This document shows, piece by piece, positions 49,377-59,200 of a stretch of 64,000 nucleotides of DNA (positions within the stretch are counted from its first letter, which is position 1; each line of letters opens with the position of its first letter). The notes under the pieces were generated by a model. It saw only the letters and a program-made list of their open reading frames with translations. It searched no databases and was not told the origin of the DNA. Origin of the DNA: Halobaculum gomorrense (GTDB lineage Archaea; Halobacteriota; Halobacteria; Halobacteriales; Haloferacaceae). The translations under genes and the position numbers were made by a program. Location: assembly GCF_900129775.1 (NCBI RefSeq), contig NZ_FQWV01000005.1, positions 124,001-188,000 on the forward strand, read 5' to 3'.

Positions 49377-51290
49377 CTACGACTCGTCCTCGTCCTCGAC
49401 GTCCTCGAAGTCGGCGTCGACGTACTCCTCGTCGTCGCCGTCGGCGGCCGCGCCTGCGCCGCCGGGGCCCTGACCGCCCATGCCGCCGGGACCGGCGCCC
49501 GCGGCGCCCTCGGGGCCGCCCGCGCCACCGGGCCCGGCCTGGGCCTGCTGCTGGTACATTTGCTTGCCGATCTCCTGGAGCGCCTCCGAGAGCGACTCGG
49601 TGGCGTCCTCGATCTCCTCGGTCTCGGCGTCCTCGTCGGCGAGCACGTCCTCAAGCGCCTCGATCTCCTCGCGGATGTCCGACTCGAGGTCGTCGTCGAC
49701 CTCCTCCTCGTTCTCCTCGAGGAGCGTATCGGCGCGCTGGACTGCGCTCTCGGCCTCGTTGCGGGCCTCGATCCGGCGGCGACGTTCCTCGTCCTCCTCG
49801 GCGTGCTGTTCGGCCTCCTCTTGCATCTGCTCGATCTCCTCGTCGGAGAGGCCGGCGCCGCCCTCGATGGTGATCGACTCGGCGTTGCCCGAGCCCTGGT
49901 CCTCGGCCTCGACGTTCACGATGCCGTTCTCGTCGATGTTGAACGACACCTCGATCTGGGGTGTTCCCGCGGGCGCTGGCGGAATGCCGGTGAGCTGGAA
50001 CTCCCCGAGCAGCTCGTTCTCCTCGGCGATCTCGCGCTCGCCCTGGAAGACGCGCACCTGCACCGAGGTCTGGTTCGCCGCCGCGGTCGTGAAGATCTTC
50101 GACTCCTCAGTCGGGATGGTCGTGTTCTTGTCGATGAGCCGCTCAAAGAGGCCGCCCTTCACCTCGATCCCGAGCGACAGCGGCGTCACGTCGAGCAGCA
50201 CGAGGTCGTCCACGTCGCCCGAGAGCACGCCGCCCTGGATGGCCGCGCCCAGCGCGACCGCCTCGTCGGGGTTGACATTCTTTTTCGGCTCGGAGCCGAG
50301 GATCTCCTCGACCTTCTCTTGGACCTGCGGCATCCGGGTCGAGCCGCCGACGAGGATCACCTCGTCGATGTCATCGGCGTCGTAGCCGGCGTCCGAGAGC
50401 GCCTGCTTGGTCGGCTCGACCGTGCGCTCGATGAGGTCCGAGGTGATGCTCTCGAACGTCGCGCGGGTGATCTCGGTTTCGAGGTGGACGGGACCGGAGT
50501 CGGTCGCCGTGATGAACGGGAGGTTGACGCTCGCCTGCTTTCGGGAGCTGAGCTCGATCTTCGCCTCCTCGGCGGCGTCCTTCAGCCGCTGGAGCGCCTG
50601 ACGGTCCTCGCGGAGGTCGATGCCGTGGTCGTTCTCGAACTCGTCGGCGAGGTGGTCGATGATCGCCTCGTCCCAGTCGTCGCCCCCGAGATCGTTGTCC
50701 CCGTTGGTGGCGACGACCTCGTAGACGCCGCCGCCCAGATCGAGCACAGACACGTCGAAGGTGCCACCCCCGAGGTCGTACACCATGACAGTCTGGTCGG
50801 ACTCGTCGTCAAGGCCGTACGCCATCGAGGCGGCGGTCGGCTCGTTGACGATCCGTTCGACCTCGAAGCCGGCGATCTCGCCGGCGTCCTTCGTCGCCTG
50901 GCGCTGCTTGTCGTTGAAGTACGCGGGGACCGTGATGACCGCCTTCTCCACGTCGTCGCCGAGATACTCCTCGGCGTCGCGCTTGATTTTCTGGAGGATC
51001 ATCGCCGAGATCTCCTGGGGCGTGTAGTCCTCCCCGTCGATCTCGACGGTGTAGCCCTCGTCACCCATGTGCCGCTTGATCGACTGGATCGTGCGGTCGG
51101 GGTTCTGGACGGCCTGGTTCTTCGCGGGCTTGCCGACGAGGCGCTCGCCGTCGTCGGTGAACGCGACGACGGACGGCGTCGTTCGGTCGCCCTCGCCGTT
51201 CACGATGATCTCTGGGTCGTCCCCCTCCATCACCGCGAACGCCGAGTTCGTGGTCCCGAGGTCGATCCCGAGGATCTTGTTGGTCGCCAT
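49377..51290 (-). CDS. dnaK: Chaperone DnaK (Hsp70)
   Basis: This 637-aa ATP-dependent chaperone folds and protects proteins with DnaJ and Grp[18 protein letters not shown] is the phosphate-1 motif; [17 protein letters not shown] phosphate-2; [10 protein letters not shown] the adenosine motif; then the substrate-binding domain, helical lid and a Gly/Pro/Ala-rich acidic tail. ATG 51290 is chosen over GTG 51299 because GTTTAACGG (about 51317-51325) puts transcription start near 51295, downstream of the GTG. Confidence 0.97.
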   Translation of the reverse strand: MATNKILGIDLGTTNSAFAVMEGDDPEIIVNGEGDRTTPSVVAFTDDGERLVGKPAKNQAVQNPDRTIQSIKRHMGDEGYTVEIDGEDYTPQEISAMILQKIKRDAEEYLGDDVEKAVITVPAYFNDKQRQATKDAGEIAGFEVERIVNEPTAASMAYGLDDESDQTVMVYDLGGGTFDVSVLDLGGGVYEVVATNGDNDLGGDDWDEAIIDHLADEFENDHGIDLREDRQALQRLKDAAEEAKIELSSRKQASVNLPFITATDSGPVHLETEITRATFESITSDLIERTVEPTKQALSDAGYDADDIDEVILVGGSTRMPQVQEKVEEILGSEPKKNVNPDEAVALGAAIQGGVLSGDVDDLVLLDVTPLSLGIEVKGGLFERLIDKNTTIPTEESKIFTTAAANQTSVQVRVFQGEREIAEENELLGEFQLTGIPPAPAGTPQIEVSFNIDENGIVNVEAEDQGSGNAESITIEGGAGLSDEEIEQMQEEAEQHAEEDEERRRRIEARNEAESAVQRADTLLEENEEEVDDDLESDIREEIEALEDVLADEDAETEEIEDATESLSEALQEIGKQMYQQQAQAGPGGAGGPEGAAGAGPGGMGGQGPGGAGAAADGDDEEYVDADFEDVEDEDES

Positions 51291-51461
51291 CTTGGCCACG
51301 AATAGCGCCGCGAGTCCGTTAAACGTTACTAGACAGAGCGTACCGCGGTCTTCACCGATCCCAACGCTGTATTGCGATTCGTCGCATCACGGAGTCGGTC
51401 GAGTGACAACGCTTATCACGAACCGCGGGTCGACCCGGCGGGGACCGGTCGTGGGACCCGG

Positions 51462-52163
51462 CTACTCCAGTGCGCCCGGACCCTCGCACAGCGCGGCGAC
51501 CGCGTCGGCGACGATCGCCGTCCGCCCCGGCGACGCGAAGCACTCGTGGCCCCCGTCGTACAGGCGGATCCGGTCGGCCGGCAGGCGCTCGCCGATCGCG
51601 GCGGTGCCGACGAGACCGTCGGTCAGCGTGCAGAAGGCGACTTCCCCGTCGCGCGCGGTCGGCAGCGACGACTGCGCGCGCCTGACCTCGCGCGCGAACG
51701 ACGGCGACAGGCCGATCGGCTCGCGCGCGCTCGGCTCCGCGAGCTCGCCCAGCGTCTCCCGATCCGGCTCCACCGAGACGAGTGCCCGCCCCGTCGGGAG
51801 CGCCCCGAGCACGCAGAACGGGATCCGCTGGCTCGGGTGGAGGCCCCACCACGGACTGAGGTGGACGGCCCGCTCGGGTAGCACGTCCGCCTCGATTGCG
51901 TGGGCGGCGATCAGCCCGCCGGTGCTGTGCGAGAGCAGGCGGTCTGCGGCCGGCCCGTCGTCGACTGCGGCGGCCAGCGGGTCGAGATACTCTCTCTCGA
52001 AGTCCCGCACGTTCGTCGGGATCTCGACGGCGCGAGTTCGGAAGCCGGCGTCGGCGAGCGCGTCGAGCAGCCAGCCGACCGCAGGCTGGTCGGGTGTGTT
52101 CCCCCACCCCATCACGAACCACAGCGGCTCGCCGTCGACGGGACCGTGGACGGTGACGTTCAC
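51462..52163 (-). CDS. Alpha/beta hydrolase
   Basis: This 233-aa protein has the nucleophile elbow LLSHSTGGLIAAH (Ser about residue 79), an oxyanion residue region WFVMGWGNTPDQ, and a late GGHECFASP histidine; Asp of the triad probably lies in RIRLYDGGH. The substrate is unknown; short-chain hydrolases of this type often act on esters or thioesters. It lies between grpE and dnaK on the same strand, an unusual guest in the chaperone cluster, separated from both by real gaps. Confidence 0.78.
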   Translation of the reverse strand: MNVTVHGPVDGEPLWFVMGWGNTPDQPAVGWLLDALADAGFRTRAVEIPTNVRDFEREYLDPLAAAVDDGPAADRLLSHSTGGLIAAHAIEADVLPERAVHLSPWWGLHPSQRIPFCVLGALPTGRALVSVEPDRETLGELAEPSAREPIGLSPSFAREVRRAQSSLPTARDGEVAFCTLTDGLVGTAAIGERLPADRIRLYDGGHECFASPGRTAIVADAVAALCEGPGALE

Positions 52164-52223
52164 ACCGGCGCCTCTCGCGGCGGTGACTAAACGGTACGCC
52201 TCCGGACCGTCGCTGCGGGATGC

Positions 52224-52853
52224 CTACTGGCCGTCGCTGACGGTCACCTGCGCCGCCTCGATCACCTTCTCGGCCATTTCGTACCCCTGCTTGTACACGT
52301 CAGCGATGGTGCCATCCGGGTGCTCGGAGTCGACTCGCATCATCACCTCGTGTCGCTCGGGGTCGACTTCCTGCCCGGGCTCCGGGTCGATCACGTCGAC
52401 GTTCTCGTCGGCGAGGACCCGGTCGAACGTCTCCAGCGTGGACTCGACGCCCGGACGGATGTCGGCGTCCTCGTCCTGGTCCAGCGCGCGCACGAGGTTG
52501 TCGCGGACCTCGGTCAGCCGTGTCACGAGCGACTCCGTCGCGCGCGCCTTCTCTTGCTCCTGGCGCTTCTTGGCCCGTTTCTTGTAGTTCTGGAAGTCCG
52601 CCTTCGTCCGCCGCAGGCTCGACTCCAGTTCCTCGACGCGCTCGGCCGACTCGACGGCCTCGCGTTCGAGCGCGGCCACCTCCTTCGCCAGCGCGTCGTC
52701 GTACTGCGCCACCTCGTCGGCCAGCGCGGTCGCGATCGCGTCGTCGCCGTCGCGCTCGGTCGACTCCGCGGATGCGCTCCCGCCGTCAGCGTCGGCTGCG
52801 GCGTCGGTCGCGTCCTCCGGGTCGTCGTGTCCGGCGTCGGCCTCGTCGCTCAT
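52224..52853 (-). CDS. grpE: Nucleotide exchange factor GrpE
   Basis: This 209-aa homodimer releases ADP from DnaK. A 50-residue acidic N-terminus precedes a long coiled coil (EVAALEREAVESAERVEEL), then LRRTKADFQNYKKRAKKRQ and the C-terminal beta domain with VDSEHPDGTIADVYKQGYEM, the family signature. The gene order grpE, hydrolase, dnaK, dnaJ on one strand supports one stress cluster. Confidence 0.93.
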   Translation of the reverse strand: MSDEADAGHDDPEDATDAAADADGGSASAESTERDGDDAIATALADEVAQYDDALAKEVAALEREAVESAERVEELESSLRRTKADFQNYKKRAKKRQEQEKARATESLVTRLTEVRDNLVRALDQDEDADIRPGVESTLETFDRVLADENVDVIDPEPGQEVDPERHEVMMRVDSEHPDGTIADVYKQGYEMAEKVIEAAQVTVSDGQ

Positions 52854-52973
52854 ACCCCACCGAAGCGGTCGCGCGGAAATACGGATTGCGGATCCGGGCG
52901 TGGACGGCGCCGACCGCCGACCGTCGGCGGCGCCGTCCCGCTCGGCGTTCGCCCCTCGCGCCTCCTGCCGGTT

Positions 52974-53168
52974 CTACTCGGTGTTCTCGGTGGCGTCTCG
53001 AAGGTCGTCGATCCGACTCGACAGCACCGACAGCGCCGCGTCGGCGTCTATGTACCCTTGGTCGTACTCGCCGTACACGTCGTCGGCGCCCGCGAGGAAG
53101 GCGGCCACCGCCTCGTTCAGCTCGGCTCCGTTCGGTTCGGTTTCCTCGCCGCCGGTGTCGTCGCTCAT
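52974..53168 (-). CDS. Small acidic haloarchaeal protein upstream of grpE
   Basis: A 64-aa ORF starts MSDDTGGEETEPNG and ends DLRDATENTE. It is predominantly helical and acidic with a YGEYDQGYIDADAALSVL stretch. It sits 120 bp upstream of grpE on the same strand and could be co-transcribed with the chaperone genes. No family is recognised. Confidence 0.55.
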   Translation of the reverse strand: MSDDTGGEETEPNGAELNEAVAAFLAGADDVYGEYDQGYIDADAALSVLSSRIDDLRDATENTE

Positions 53169-53297
53169 ACCCGTCGCTACGGGGTTCCACCTTGTGTGGC
53201 TTGCGGGCGCCCGGGTCCCGTGGCGCCGGGTGCCCGCGGGCCGACCCGAGGAGCAGTCGACGGCGGACTTATCTGCCGCCGGCCGCGACCTCCGCGC

Positions 53298-54644
53298 GTG
53301 CCGCCGGTCACGCTCACCTACGAGGACGGGACGGTCCGGGTCGCGGGCGCGCCCGCCGAATCGCTTCCCGGGATGGAGGCGGACGCGCGCTCGGCGACCG
53401 GTCGGGCGCCGGCCCACCGATACCGGGAGATCCGCGAGGCGCTCCGCGAACGCGGCCGCGACGTGGACGACCGCGTGCTCGATCTTCCGGCGCTCCCGGC
53501 GCTCGACTCCGGGTACGTCCTCAGAGAGTACCAGCGCGAGGCGCTCGACGCCTGGGAGGCGTCCGACCGGCGCGGCGTCCTGGAACTCCCGACGGGAAGC
53601 GGGAAGACCGTGATCGCGCTGGCGGCGATTGTCGCCGCGGCGACGCCGGCGCTCGTCGTCGTGCCGACCGTCGACCTGCTGGAGCAGTGGCACCGCGAGC
53701 TCTCCGCCACGTTCGACGCGCCGGTCGGTCGCCTCGGCGGCGGCGAGCAGACCGTCGAGGCGCTCACCGTCGCCACGTACGACTCGGCGTACCTCCGCGC
53801 CGACGAGCTGGGCGACCGCTTCGGCCTGCTCGTCTTCGACGAGGTCCACCACCTCGGCGGCGAGGGCTACCGCGACATCGCGCGGCTGTTCGCTGCGCCC
53901 GCCCGGCTGGGCCTGACCGCGACGTTCGAGCGCCCCGACGGCGCCCACGAGGCGGTCGCGGAGCTTGTCGGCCCCGTCGTCTACGACCTGGACCCCGACG
54001 ACCTCGCGGGCGAGCACCTCGCCGAGTACGAGGTGCGTCGGGTCGAGGTGGAGCTGACCGCCGCCGAGCGCGAGCGCTACGAGGCGGCGCAGGGCACCTT
54101 CGTCGACTACGTCCGCGACGCCGGCATCCGGTTCACCTCCGGCTCCGACTACCAGGAGCTCGTCAAGCGCTCGGGGACCGACCCGCGCGCCCGCGAGGCG
54201 CTGCTCGCCAAACAGCGCGCCCGCGAGGTGATGATGAACGCCGACGCGAAACTCGACCGCCTCGCCCGCATCCTCGACCGCCACCGCGGCGAGCGCGTCA
54301 TCGTCTTCACCGCCCACACCGCCCTCGTCTACCGAATCTCGGAGCGGTTCCTGATCCCGGCGATCACGGCCGAGACCGGGACCGACGAGCGACGGGAGAC
54401 GCTCTCGCGGTTCCGCGACGGCACGTACTCGCGGGTCGTCGCCGCGAACGTGCTCGACGAGGGGGTCGACGTGCCGGAGGCGAGCGTCGGCGTCATCCTC
54501 TCCGGCAGCGGCTCCGAGCGGGAGTTCACCCAGCGGCTCGGTCGGATCCTCCGACCCGGGGCCGACGGGACGAAGACGGCGACGCTGTACGAACTCGTGA
54601 CGAGCGAGACGGCCGAAGAACGGGTCGCGCAACGGCGGCGGTAG
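53298..54644 (+). CDS. XPB/Rad25-like DNA helicase
   Basis: This 448-aa SF2 helicase has Walker A ELPTGSGKTVIAL (motif I), FDEVHHLGG (motif II), LTATFERPDG (motif III region), and motif VI TQRLGRILRPG; the N-terminal DRD-like part precedes the core. Archaeal XPB opens DNA bubbles and is partnered by Bax1 nuclease, encoded downstream at 55252. The GTG start gives VPPVTLTYEDGTVRVAG. The thumb-like helical insert between the RecA lobes is short. An antisense lipoprotein gene separates the pair. Confidence 0.9.
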   Translation: MPPVTLTYEDGTVRVAGAPAESLPGMEADARSATGRAPAHRYREIREALRERGRDVDDRVLDLPALPALDSGYVLREYQREALDAWEASDRRGVLELPTGSGKTVIALAAIVAAATPALVVVPTVDLLEQWHRELSATFDAPVGRLGGGEQTVEALTVATYDSAYLRADELGDRFGLLVFDEVHHLGGEGYRDIARLFAAPARLGLTATFERPDGAHEAVAELVGPVVYDLDPDDLAGEHLAEYEVRRVEVELTAAERERYEAAQGTFVDYVRDAGIRFTSGSDYQELVKRSGTDPRAREALLAKQRAREVMMNADAKLDRLARILDRHRGERVIVFTAHTALVYRISERFLIPAITAETGTDERRETLSRFRDGTYSRVVAANVLDEGVDVPEASVGVILSGSGSEREFTQRLGRILRPGADGTKTATLYELVTSETAEERVAQRRR

Positions 54645-54704
54645 GAGCCGTGGTCGACGGGTCGGTGACGGCGGGCTTCCAACCGGCGCGAACCGGTCCC
54701 GGCC

Positions 54705-55118
54705 TCAGACGATCTCGACGCGCATCGACCCGTTCCGGCTGAAGCGGTCGAACGACAGCGATGTCGCGACGGTGACCTCGGTTCGCTCGCCCGAGGCGAC
54801 GGTCACCTCCTCGGAGACCGTCTCCTCGGATTCCTCCCCCTCGACGGTGACGCTCGCGGTGACGATCACGGTCCCCGTTCGCCGCTCGGCGCCGCGGTTC
54901 TCGACGGTGACGCGGACGAGCAGGTCGCCGTCGTCGCCCTCCACGTCGGCGAAGTCGGTGACGACGAGCCCCTCGCCGGCGCCCGCCGTCGCCTCCGGCG
55001 AGCGCGGCGGCGTCAACGGTCCGGACGGCTCGGCCGGATCCGCGCAGCCGGCGAGCGCGGCGACGCCGCTGGCGACGGCGAGGCGTGCCCCCGTCGCGAG
55101 CAGGCGCCTGCGATTCAC
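54705..55118 (-). CDS. Twin-arginine secreted lipoprotein, unknown function
   Basis: This 137-aa protein has signal MNRRRLLATGARL and lipobox LAGC (Cys25), so it is exported folded and anchored. The mature part is a small Ig-like (CARDB-type) fold: LLVRVTVENRGAERRTGTV and EEVTVASGERTEV. Such domains bind carbohydrates or proteins at the cell surface; its partner is unknown. It interrupts the XPB-Bax1 gene pair on the opposite strand. Confidence 0.8.
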   Translation of the reverse strand: MNRRRLLATGARLAVASGVAALAGCADPAEPSGPLTPPRSPEATAGAGEGLVVTDFADVEGDDGDLLVRVTVENRGAERRTGTVIVTASVTVEGEESEETVSEEVTVASGERTEVTVATSLSFDRFSRNGSMRVEIV

Positions 55119-55251
55119 ATCTCCTCGGTTTCGCGGATCCGGTATGAGCCTTGCCCATCGCGGCGTCCGGTCAGGTCGGTCCGTCGGTCGGTTCCGGGTG
55201 GCAACACCGCCGCGGCTTTACCGCCCCGGACGGTACGTCCGCCGACGACCC

Positions 55252-56775
55252 GTGATCACGAAAGACCTCCTGCGCGTCAGCCGCCGCGGCGGCTACCGGC
55301 CGCAGTTCGTCGCCGGCGACCCCGACGCGCGTCGCCTCGCCGCGCGCGTGGTCGGCGTCTACCAGGGCCACGTCGGCGAGCGACGGAGCGACCTCGACGA
55401 CGCGCTGGAGGCGCTGGAACGGGAGGCCGACGACTACAAGCTCGTCCGCGGGCTCGCCGCGCTGCTCGATCGGGAGGCGACGTTCGAGACGCGCGCGCCG
55501 CTCCCCCCGCGGCGCGCCCGTCGTGTCGCCTTCGAGGCTGCGGAGACCGTGGGCGCGGCGAGCGCCGAGGAGCGGGCGACGGTCCTCGATCGCGCGGGCG
55601 ATCGCCTCGGGGTCGATCCCTCGGAGATCGATTCGTCGCTGTACGCCGACCGCGACGCGAATCGGGTGCTCGCCGCGTTCGATCCGCGTTGGGACCCCGA
55701 GGAGCTGCTCGTCCAGTACGACCTCTCGCTGGCGCAGACGGCGCTGTTCGACGCGACGGAGGTGCGCGTCCGGTCGACGGACCCGAAGGCGCTCGTCTCC
55801 GCCGCCAAGCGCCTCGGACTCCTGTACGAGATCCGCGTGCGAGAAGACGGGGGCCCCACGGACCGCGAGGTGGTGATCACCGGTCCGGACGCGCTGTTCC
55901 GCCGGACGCGACGCTACGGGACCGCCTTCGCCCGACTCCTGCGCACCGTCGCCGCGACCGCCGACGAGTGGACGCTGGCGGCGGACATCGACGACCGCGG
56001 GCGCGAGTACCTGCTCGAACTCGACGACGGCGACGTGTCCGTGCCGGGCGTCGAGCCGCTCGCCGAGCCCGCCTTCGACTCCGGCGTCGAGGCCGACTTC
56101 GCCGCCCGCTTTCGCGCGCTCGATCTCGACTGGGACCTCACCAGGGAGCCCGAGCCCCTCCGTGTCGGGGCGAGCGTGATGATTCCTGATTTTGCGTTCG
56201 AGTATCGCCACGCCGACTTCCGCGTCTTCTTCGAGGTCATGGGCTTCTGGACGCCCGAGTACGTCGAAAAGAAGCTCGCCCAGCTCGCGGACGTGGAGGA
56301 CGTGGAGCTGGTGGTCGCCGTCGACGAGAGCCTCGGCGTCGGCGAGGAGATCGCCGCCCGCGACCACCGCGTCGTCACCTACTCGGGGACCGTCCGCGTG
56401 AAGGACGTGGTCGACGTGCTCCGCGAGTACGAGGCGGATCTGGCCGCCGAGGTGGCCGCCGACCTCCCCGCGGAGGTGGCCCCCGAGGCTGACGCGGTCG
56501 CGGTCGCGGACGTGGCCGCCGAGCACGGTGTTCCGACGGACGCGCTCGACGACGTGGAGTTCCCGGAGCACCGGCGGGTCGGCTCGACGCTCGTTCGGCC
56601 CGCCGTGCTCGACCGCGTCGGCGACGAGATCGAAGCCGGGATGGCGTTCGCTGAGGCCGAAGACGCCCTCGCCGACGCGGGCGTCACCGACGCGAGCGCG
56701 GCGCTGTCGGCGCTCGGCTACCGCGTCGAGTGGGACGGGTTGAGCGGCGGGACGGTCCGCGAGAAGTCGCCGTAG
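55252..56775 (+). CDS. DUF790/Bax1-type nuclease, XPB partner
   Basis: This 507-aa protein starts MITKDLLRVSRRGGYRPQFV, typical of DUF790. The N-terminal helical region resembles the Bax1 domain that binds XPB; the later VMIPDFAFEY, FFEVMGFWTPEYVEKKLAQL and VELVVAVDES supply PD-(D/E)xK-like residues for strand cleavage. In Sulfolobus and Archaeoglobus, Bax1 and XPB form a bubble-processing helicase-nuclease. The GTG start follows a CGGCTTTACCG stretch, and the longer in-frame reading runs antisense through the lipoprotein gene. Confidence 0.85.
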   Translation: MITKDLLRVSRRGGYRPQFVAGDPDARRLAARVVGVYQGHVGERRSDLDDALEALEREADDYKLVRGLAALLDREATFETRAPLPPRRARRVAFEAAETVGAASAEERATVLDRAGDRLGVDPSEIDSSLYADRDANRVLAAFDPRWDPEELLVQYDLSLAQTALFDATEVRVRSTDPKALVSAAKRLGLLYEIRVREDGGPTDREVVITGPDALFRRTRRYGTAFARLLRTVAATADEWTLAADIDDRGREYLLELDDGDVSVPGVEPLAEPAFDSGVEADFAARFRALDLDWDLTREPEPLRVGASVMIPDFAFEYRHADFRVFFEVMGFWTPEYVEKKLAQLADVEDVELVVAVDESLGVGEEIAARDHRVVTYSGTVRVKDVVDVLREYEADLAAEVAADLPAEVAPEADAVAVADVAAEHGVPTDALDDVEFPEHRRVGSTLVRPAVLDRVGDEIEAGMAFAEAEDALADAGVTDASAALSALGYRVEWDGLSGGTVREKSP

Positions 56776-56792
56776 CGCGGCGATCGGTTCCG

Positions 56793-57332
56793 TTACTCCC
56801 CGAGGTCGGGGAGTTCTTCTTGATACCCCTTCGGCACCACCGACCGAAGTTCGTCATAGAGGTACAGTCCCACGCCGATCGGCACCTGATCGCCCGCGAG
56901 TTCGTGCGTCGCGATCAGATACCCCCAGTCGCCCTCCCACTCGGGGAGCTCCTGATCGTGGCCCGCGGCGAACGCCGTCGCCTGCCCCGGCGACAGCTCG
57001 ATCACGTTCTCCGTCGCGAGGTGGCCCCACTTCCGGACGGCCGTCGTCGTCGGCTTCCAGTGCTCCTGGCGGGTGCGCAGGACGGTCATCCCGACGCCCT
57101 CGAGCTCCTGCGGGCTGGGAAGGTCGTCCGCGAAGACCCAGATCTTCCCCTTCCCCTTCTCCCAGAAGGTGTGGTTCGCGAACGTCTCCGGCGCGAGTCC
57201 GAAGCGCTCGGCCCACCAGTCGAGCACCTCCTCGCGGGTCGCGCGCCCCTCGACCTCGCGTTCGTCGGCGGTCGCCGGCAGCCGGTCGAACTGACTCCCG
57301 TCGTTGCCGGGGGCGCCCTCGCCGTCGCTCAT
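56793..57332 (-). CDS. PUA-like partner of RNA methylase (NOL1/NOP2/fmu type)
   Basis: This 179-aa protein contains WWAERFGLAPETFANHTFW, KIWVFADDL and the C-terminal ELSPGQATAFAAGHDQ and VGLYLYDELRSVVPKGY. It resembles the C-terminal RNA-binding domain of RsmF/NOP2 methylases, present here as a separate chain. Its ATG overlaps the stop of the methylase gene (ATGA), which argues for a physical or functional partnership in rRNA/tRNA modification. A haloarchaea-specific DUF name also exists; I do not rely on it. Confidence 0.72.
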   Translation of the reverse strand: MSDGEGAPGNDGSQFDRLPATADEREVEGRATREEVLDWWAERFGLAPETFANHTFWEKGKGKIWVFADDLPSPQELEGVGMTVLRTRQEHWKPTTTAVRKWGHLATENVIELSPGQATAFAAGHDQELPEWEGDWGYLIATHELAGDQVPIGVGLYLYDELRSVVPKGYQEELPDLGE

Positions 57333-58270
57333 GCCGACACCCCCTCGTCTTCCCCACCCACCCGGAGCTTCGCGAGGAAGAACCCGCCCGTGTCGTTGTG
57401 GTGGGGGTAGATCCGCGTCGCCTTCGCAACGCTCGGGTCGAACTCCTCGCCGTGCCACTCGGTCACGCCGTCGACCGACTCCAGCGGGCAGTCCCACTCG
57501 ACGACCCGGCAGTCCTCCTCCCGGAGCACGTGATCGAGCACGGCCTCGTTCTCCTCGGGGGCGAAGGTGCACGTCGAGTAGACGACCGTGCCGCCTGGGC
57601 GCGTCGCCTGCACCGCGCGGCGGAGGATTCCCTTCTGGATGCCGGCGACCTCGTGGACGTGATCGAGCGTCCACGTGTCGAACGCGTCCGGATTCTTTCG
57701 GATCGTCCCCTCACAAGAACAGGGCGCGTCGACGAGCGTCGCGTCGAACTCCTCGAAGTCGAACCCGTTGAGCGAGTAGTTTCGCGCGTCCTGCTGGTCG
57801 ACGAGGAGGTTCGTCACGCCCAGTCGCTCGGCGTTGTGCCGCAGCGCCGACAGCCGACCGAGGCTGGTGTCGTTGCCGACGAGGACTCCCGAGTCGTCCA
57901 TCAGCGCCGCGAGTTGGGTGGTCTTGCTCCCCGGCGCAGCGCAGGTGTCCCACACGCGCATTCCGGGCTCGTGACCGAGCGCCATCGCGGGGAGACACGA
58001 CACCTCCTCTTGCCCGTGGACCCAGCCGTGGGCGTACGGCCACGTCGTCCCGGGCGAGCGATTGGCCATGCGGAACAGCCCGTCGTGCCAGTCGACGCGC
58101 TCGTAGTCGGTCCCCTCCTCGTCGAACGCGCGGGCGACGCGGTCGGCGTCGGCCGCGAGCGTGTTGACGCGTACGACCGACGGGAGCGGCCGCTCGCAGG
58201 CGGCCCGCAGCGCCGCCTCGTCGTCGACGAGCGAGGCGTACCGGTCGAGCACGCCGCCGTCATCGTTCAT
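57329..58270 (-). CDS. NSUN/RsmB-family RNA m5C methyltransferase
   Basis: This 313-aa SAM-dependent enzyme methylates cytosine C5 in RNA. SAM motif I is VWDTCAAPGSKTTQLA; the two catalytic cysteines lie in VDAPCSCEGT (motif IV) and YSTCTFAPEENE (motif VI). The N-terminal domain holds the typical VVRVNTLAADAD. The target may be tRNA (Trm4-like) or rRNA; the adjoining PUA-like chain could set specificity. The start is ATG 58270; upstream extensions overlap the divergent PAC2 promoter. Confidence 0.9.
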   Translation of the reverse strand: MNDDGGVLDRYASLVDDEAALRAACERPLPSVVRVNTLAADADRVARAFDEEGTDYERVDWHDGLFRMANRSPGTTWPYAHGWVHGQEEVSCLPAMALGHEPGMRVWDTCAAPGSKTTQLAALMDDSGVLVGNDTSLGRLSALRHNAERLGVTNLLVDQQDARNYSLNGFDFEEFDATLVDAPCSCEGTIRKNPDAFDTWTLDHVHEVAGIQKGILRRAVQATRPGGTVVYSTCTFAPEENEAVLDHVLREEDCRVVEWDCPLESVDGVTEWHGEEFDPSVAKATRIYPHHNDTGGFFLAKLRVGGEDEGVSA

Positions 58271-58363
58271 ACGCACGAATCTGCGCCGCCGCGGTTGTCC
58301 CTTTCGGACCCCCACGGCGCCACCGCGACCAAGATTTATGCTGTGAAGCGGACCACTACCCGT

Positions 58364-59122
58364 ATGGCGCACATCGACGTGGTCTCCGAGCGCGAGTTTG
58401 ACGACCCGGTGCTCATCGAGGGGTTGCCAGGCGTCGGGCTGGTGGGGAAGATCGTCGCCGATCACCTCGTCGAGACGCTCGACATGGAGCTGTACGCGAC
58501 CGTCCACTGCGACGCGCTCCCGCCGGCGGCCGCCTACGGCGATGGCGACCGAGCTGTCACGACTCCGGTCAGGCTGTACGCTGCGCCCGCGGAGGACCTG
58601 CTCGTCCTCCAGTCGGACGTGCCGATCTCGCCGAGCGCGGCCGAGGAGTTCGCCGGCTGCATCGAAGGGTGGTTCCGCGAGGAGGGCGTCGTGCCGCTGT
58701 ACATCGCCGGGATGGGTCGCGCTGGAGACGCGAACGAAGACGGGGAGGCGTCCGCCCACCCGTCGCTGTGCGGCGTCTCGGTCGGCGACGGCGCGGCGCT
58801 GTTGGACGAGATCGGCGTTCCGGAGCCGGAATCGGCGGGGCTCGTCTCGGGACCCACCGGTGCGCTGCTCGCGCACGCGCTCGAAACCGACCTCGCGGCG
58901 GTCGGCCTCATCGCCGCGGTCGACCCGCAGTTCCCCGATCCGGCCGCGGCGCGCGTGGTGCTGGAGGGAGCCGTCGAGCCAATCTCTGGGATCGACGTCG
59001 ACGTCGAGACGCTCGACGAGCAAGCCGAACGCATCCAGCAGGCGAAAGCGCAGCTCGCCGCGCAGATCCGCCCGCAGGACGAGAACGTGACGCAGGCGCA
59101 GGCGCTGCGGATGTACCAGTGA
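58364..59122 (+). CDS. PAC2-family proteasome assembly chaperone homologue
   Basis: This 252-aa protein opens MAHIDVVSEREFDDPVLIEGLPGVGLVGKI, the PAC2 signature with GxPGxGxVG, and continues with YIAGMGR and VSGPTGALLAHAL. The family is named for eukaryotic proteasome assembly chaperones; archaeal members have no settled role. GATTTATGC lies about 27 bp upstream, so the transcript is leaderless and the longer reading is rejected. The C-terminal helices (LDEQAERIQQAKAQLAAQI) suggest a coiled coil. Confidence 0.85.
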   Translation: MAHIDVVSEREFDDPVLIEGLPGVGLVGKIVADHLVETLDMELYATVHCDALPPAAAYGDGDRAVTTPVRLYAAPAEDLLVLQSDVPISPSAAEEFAGCIEGWFREEGVVPLYIAGMGRAGDANEDGEASAHPSLCGVSVGDGAALLDEIGVPEPESAGLVSGPTGALLAHALETDLAAVGLIAAVDPQFPDPAAARVVLEGAVEPISGIDVDVETLDEQAERIQQAKAQLAAQIRPQDENVTQAQALRMYQ

Positions 59123-59200
59123 CCGGCCGAGGGGTCAGCGTCCGCACCCCCTCCGCCGTCCGGGCGGACCGCTTCGGTATCCGGACCGCGATGCTCGACC

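Noticed and set aside
51291-51299. GTG start for DnaK at 51299
   Set aside because: The TATA box position puts transcription start downstream of this GTG; ATG 51290 fits.
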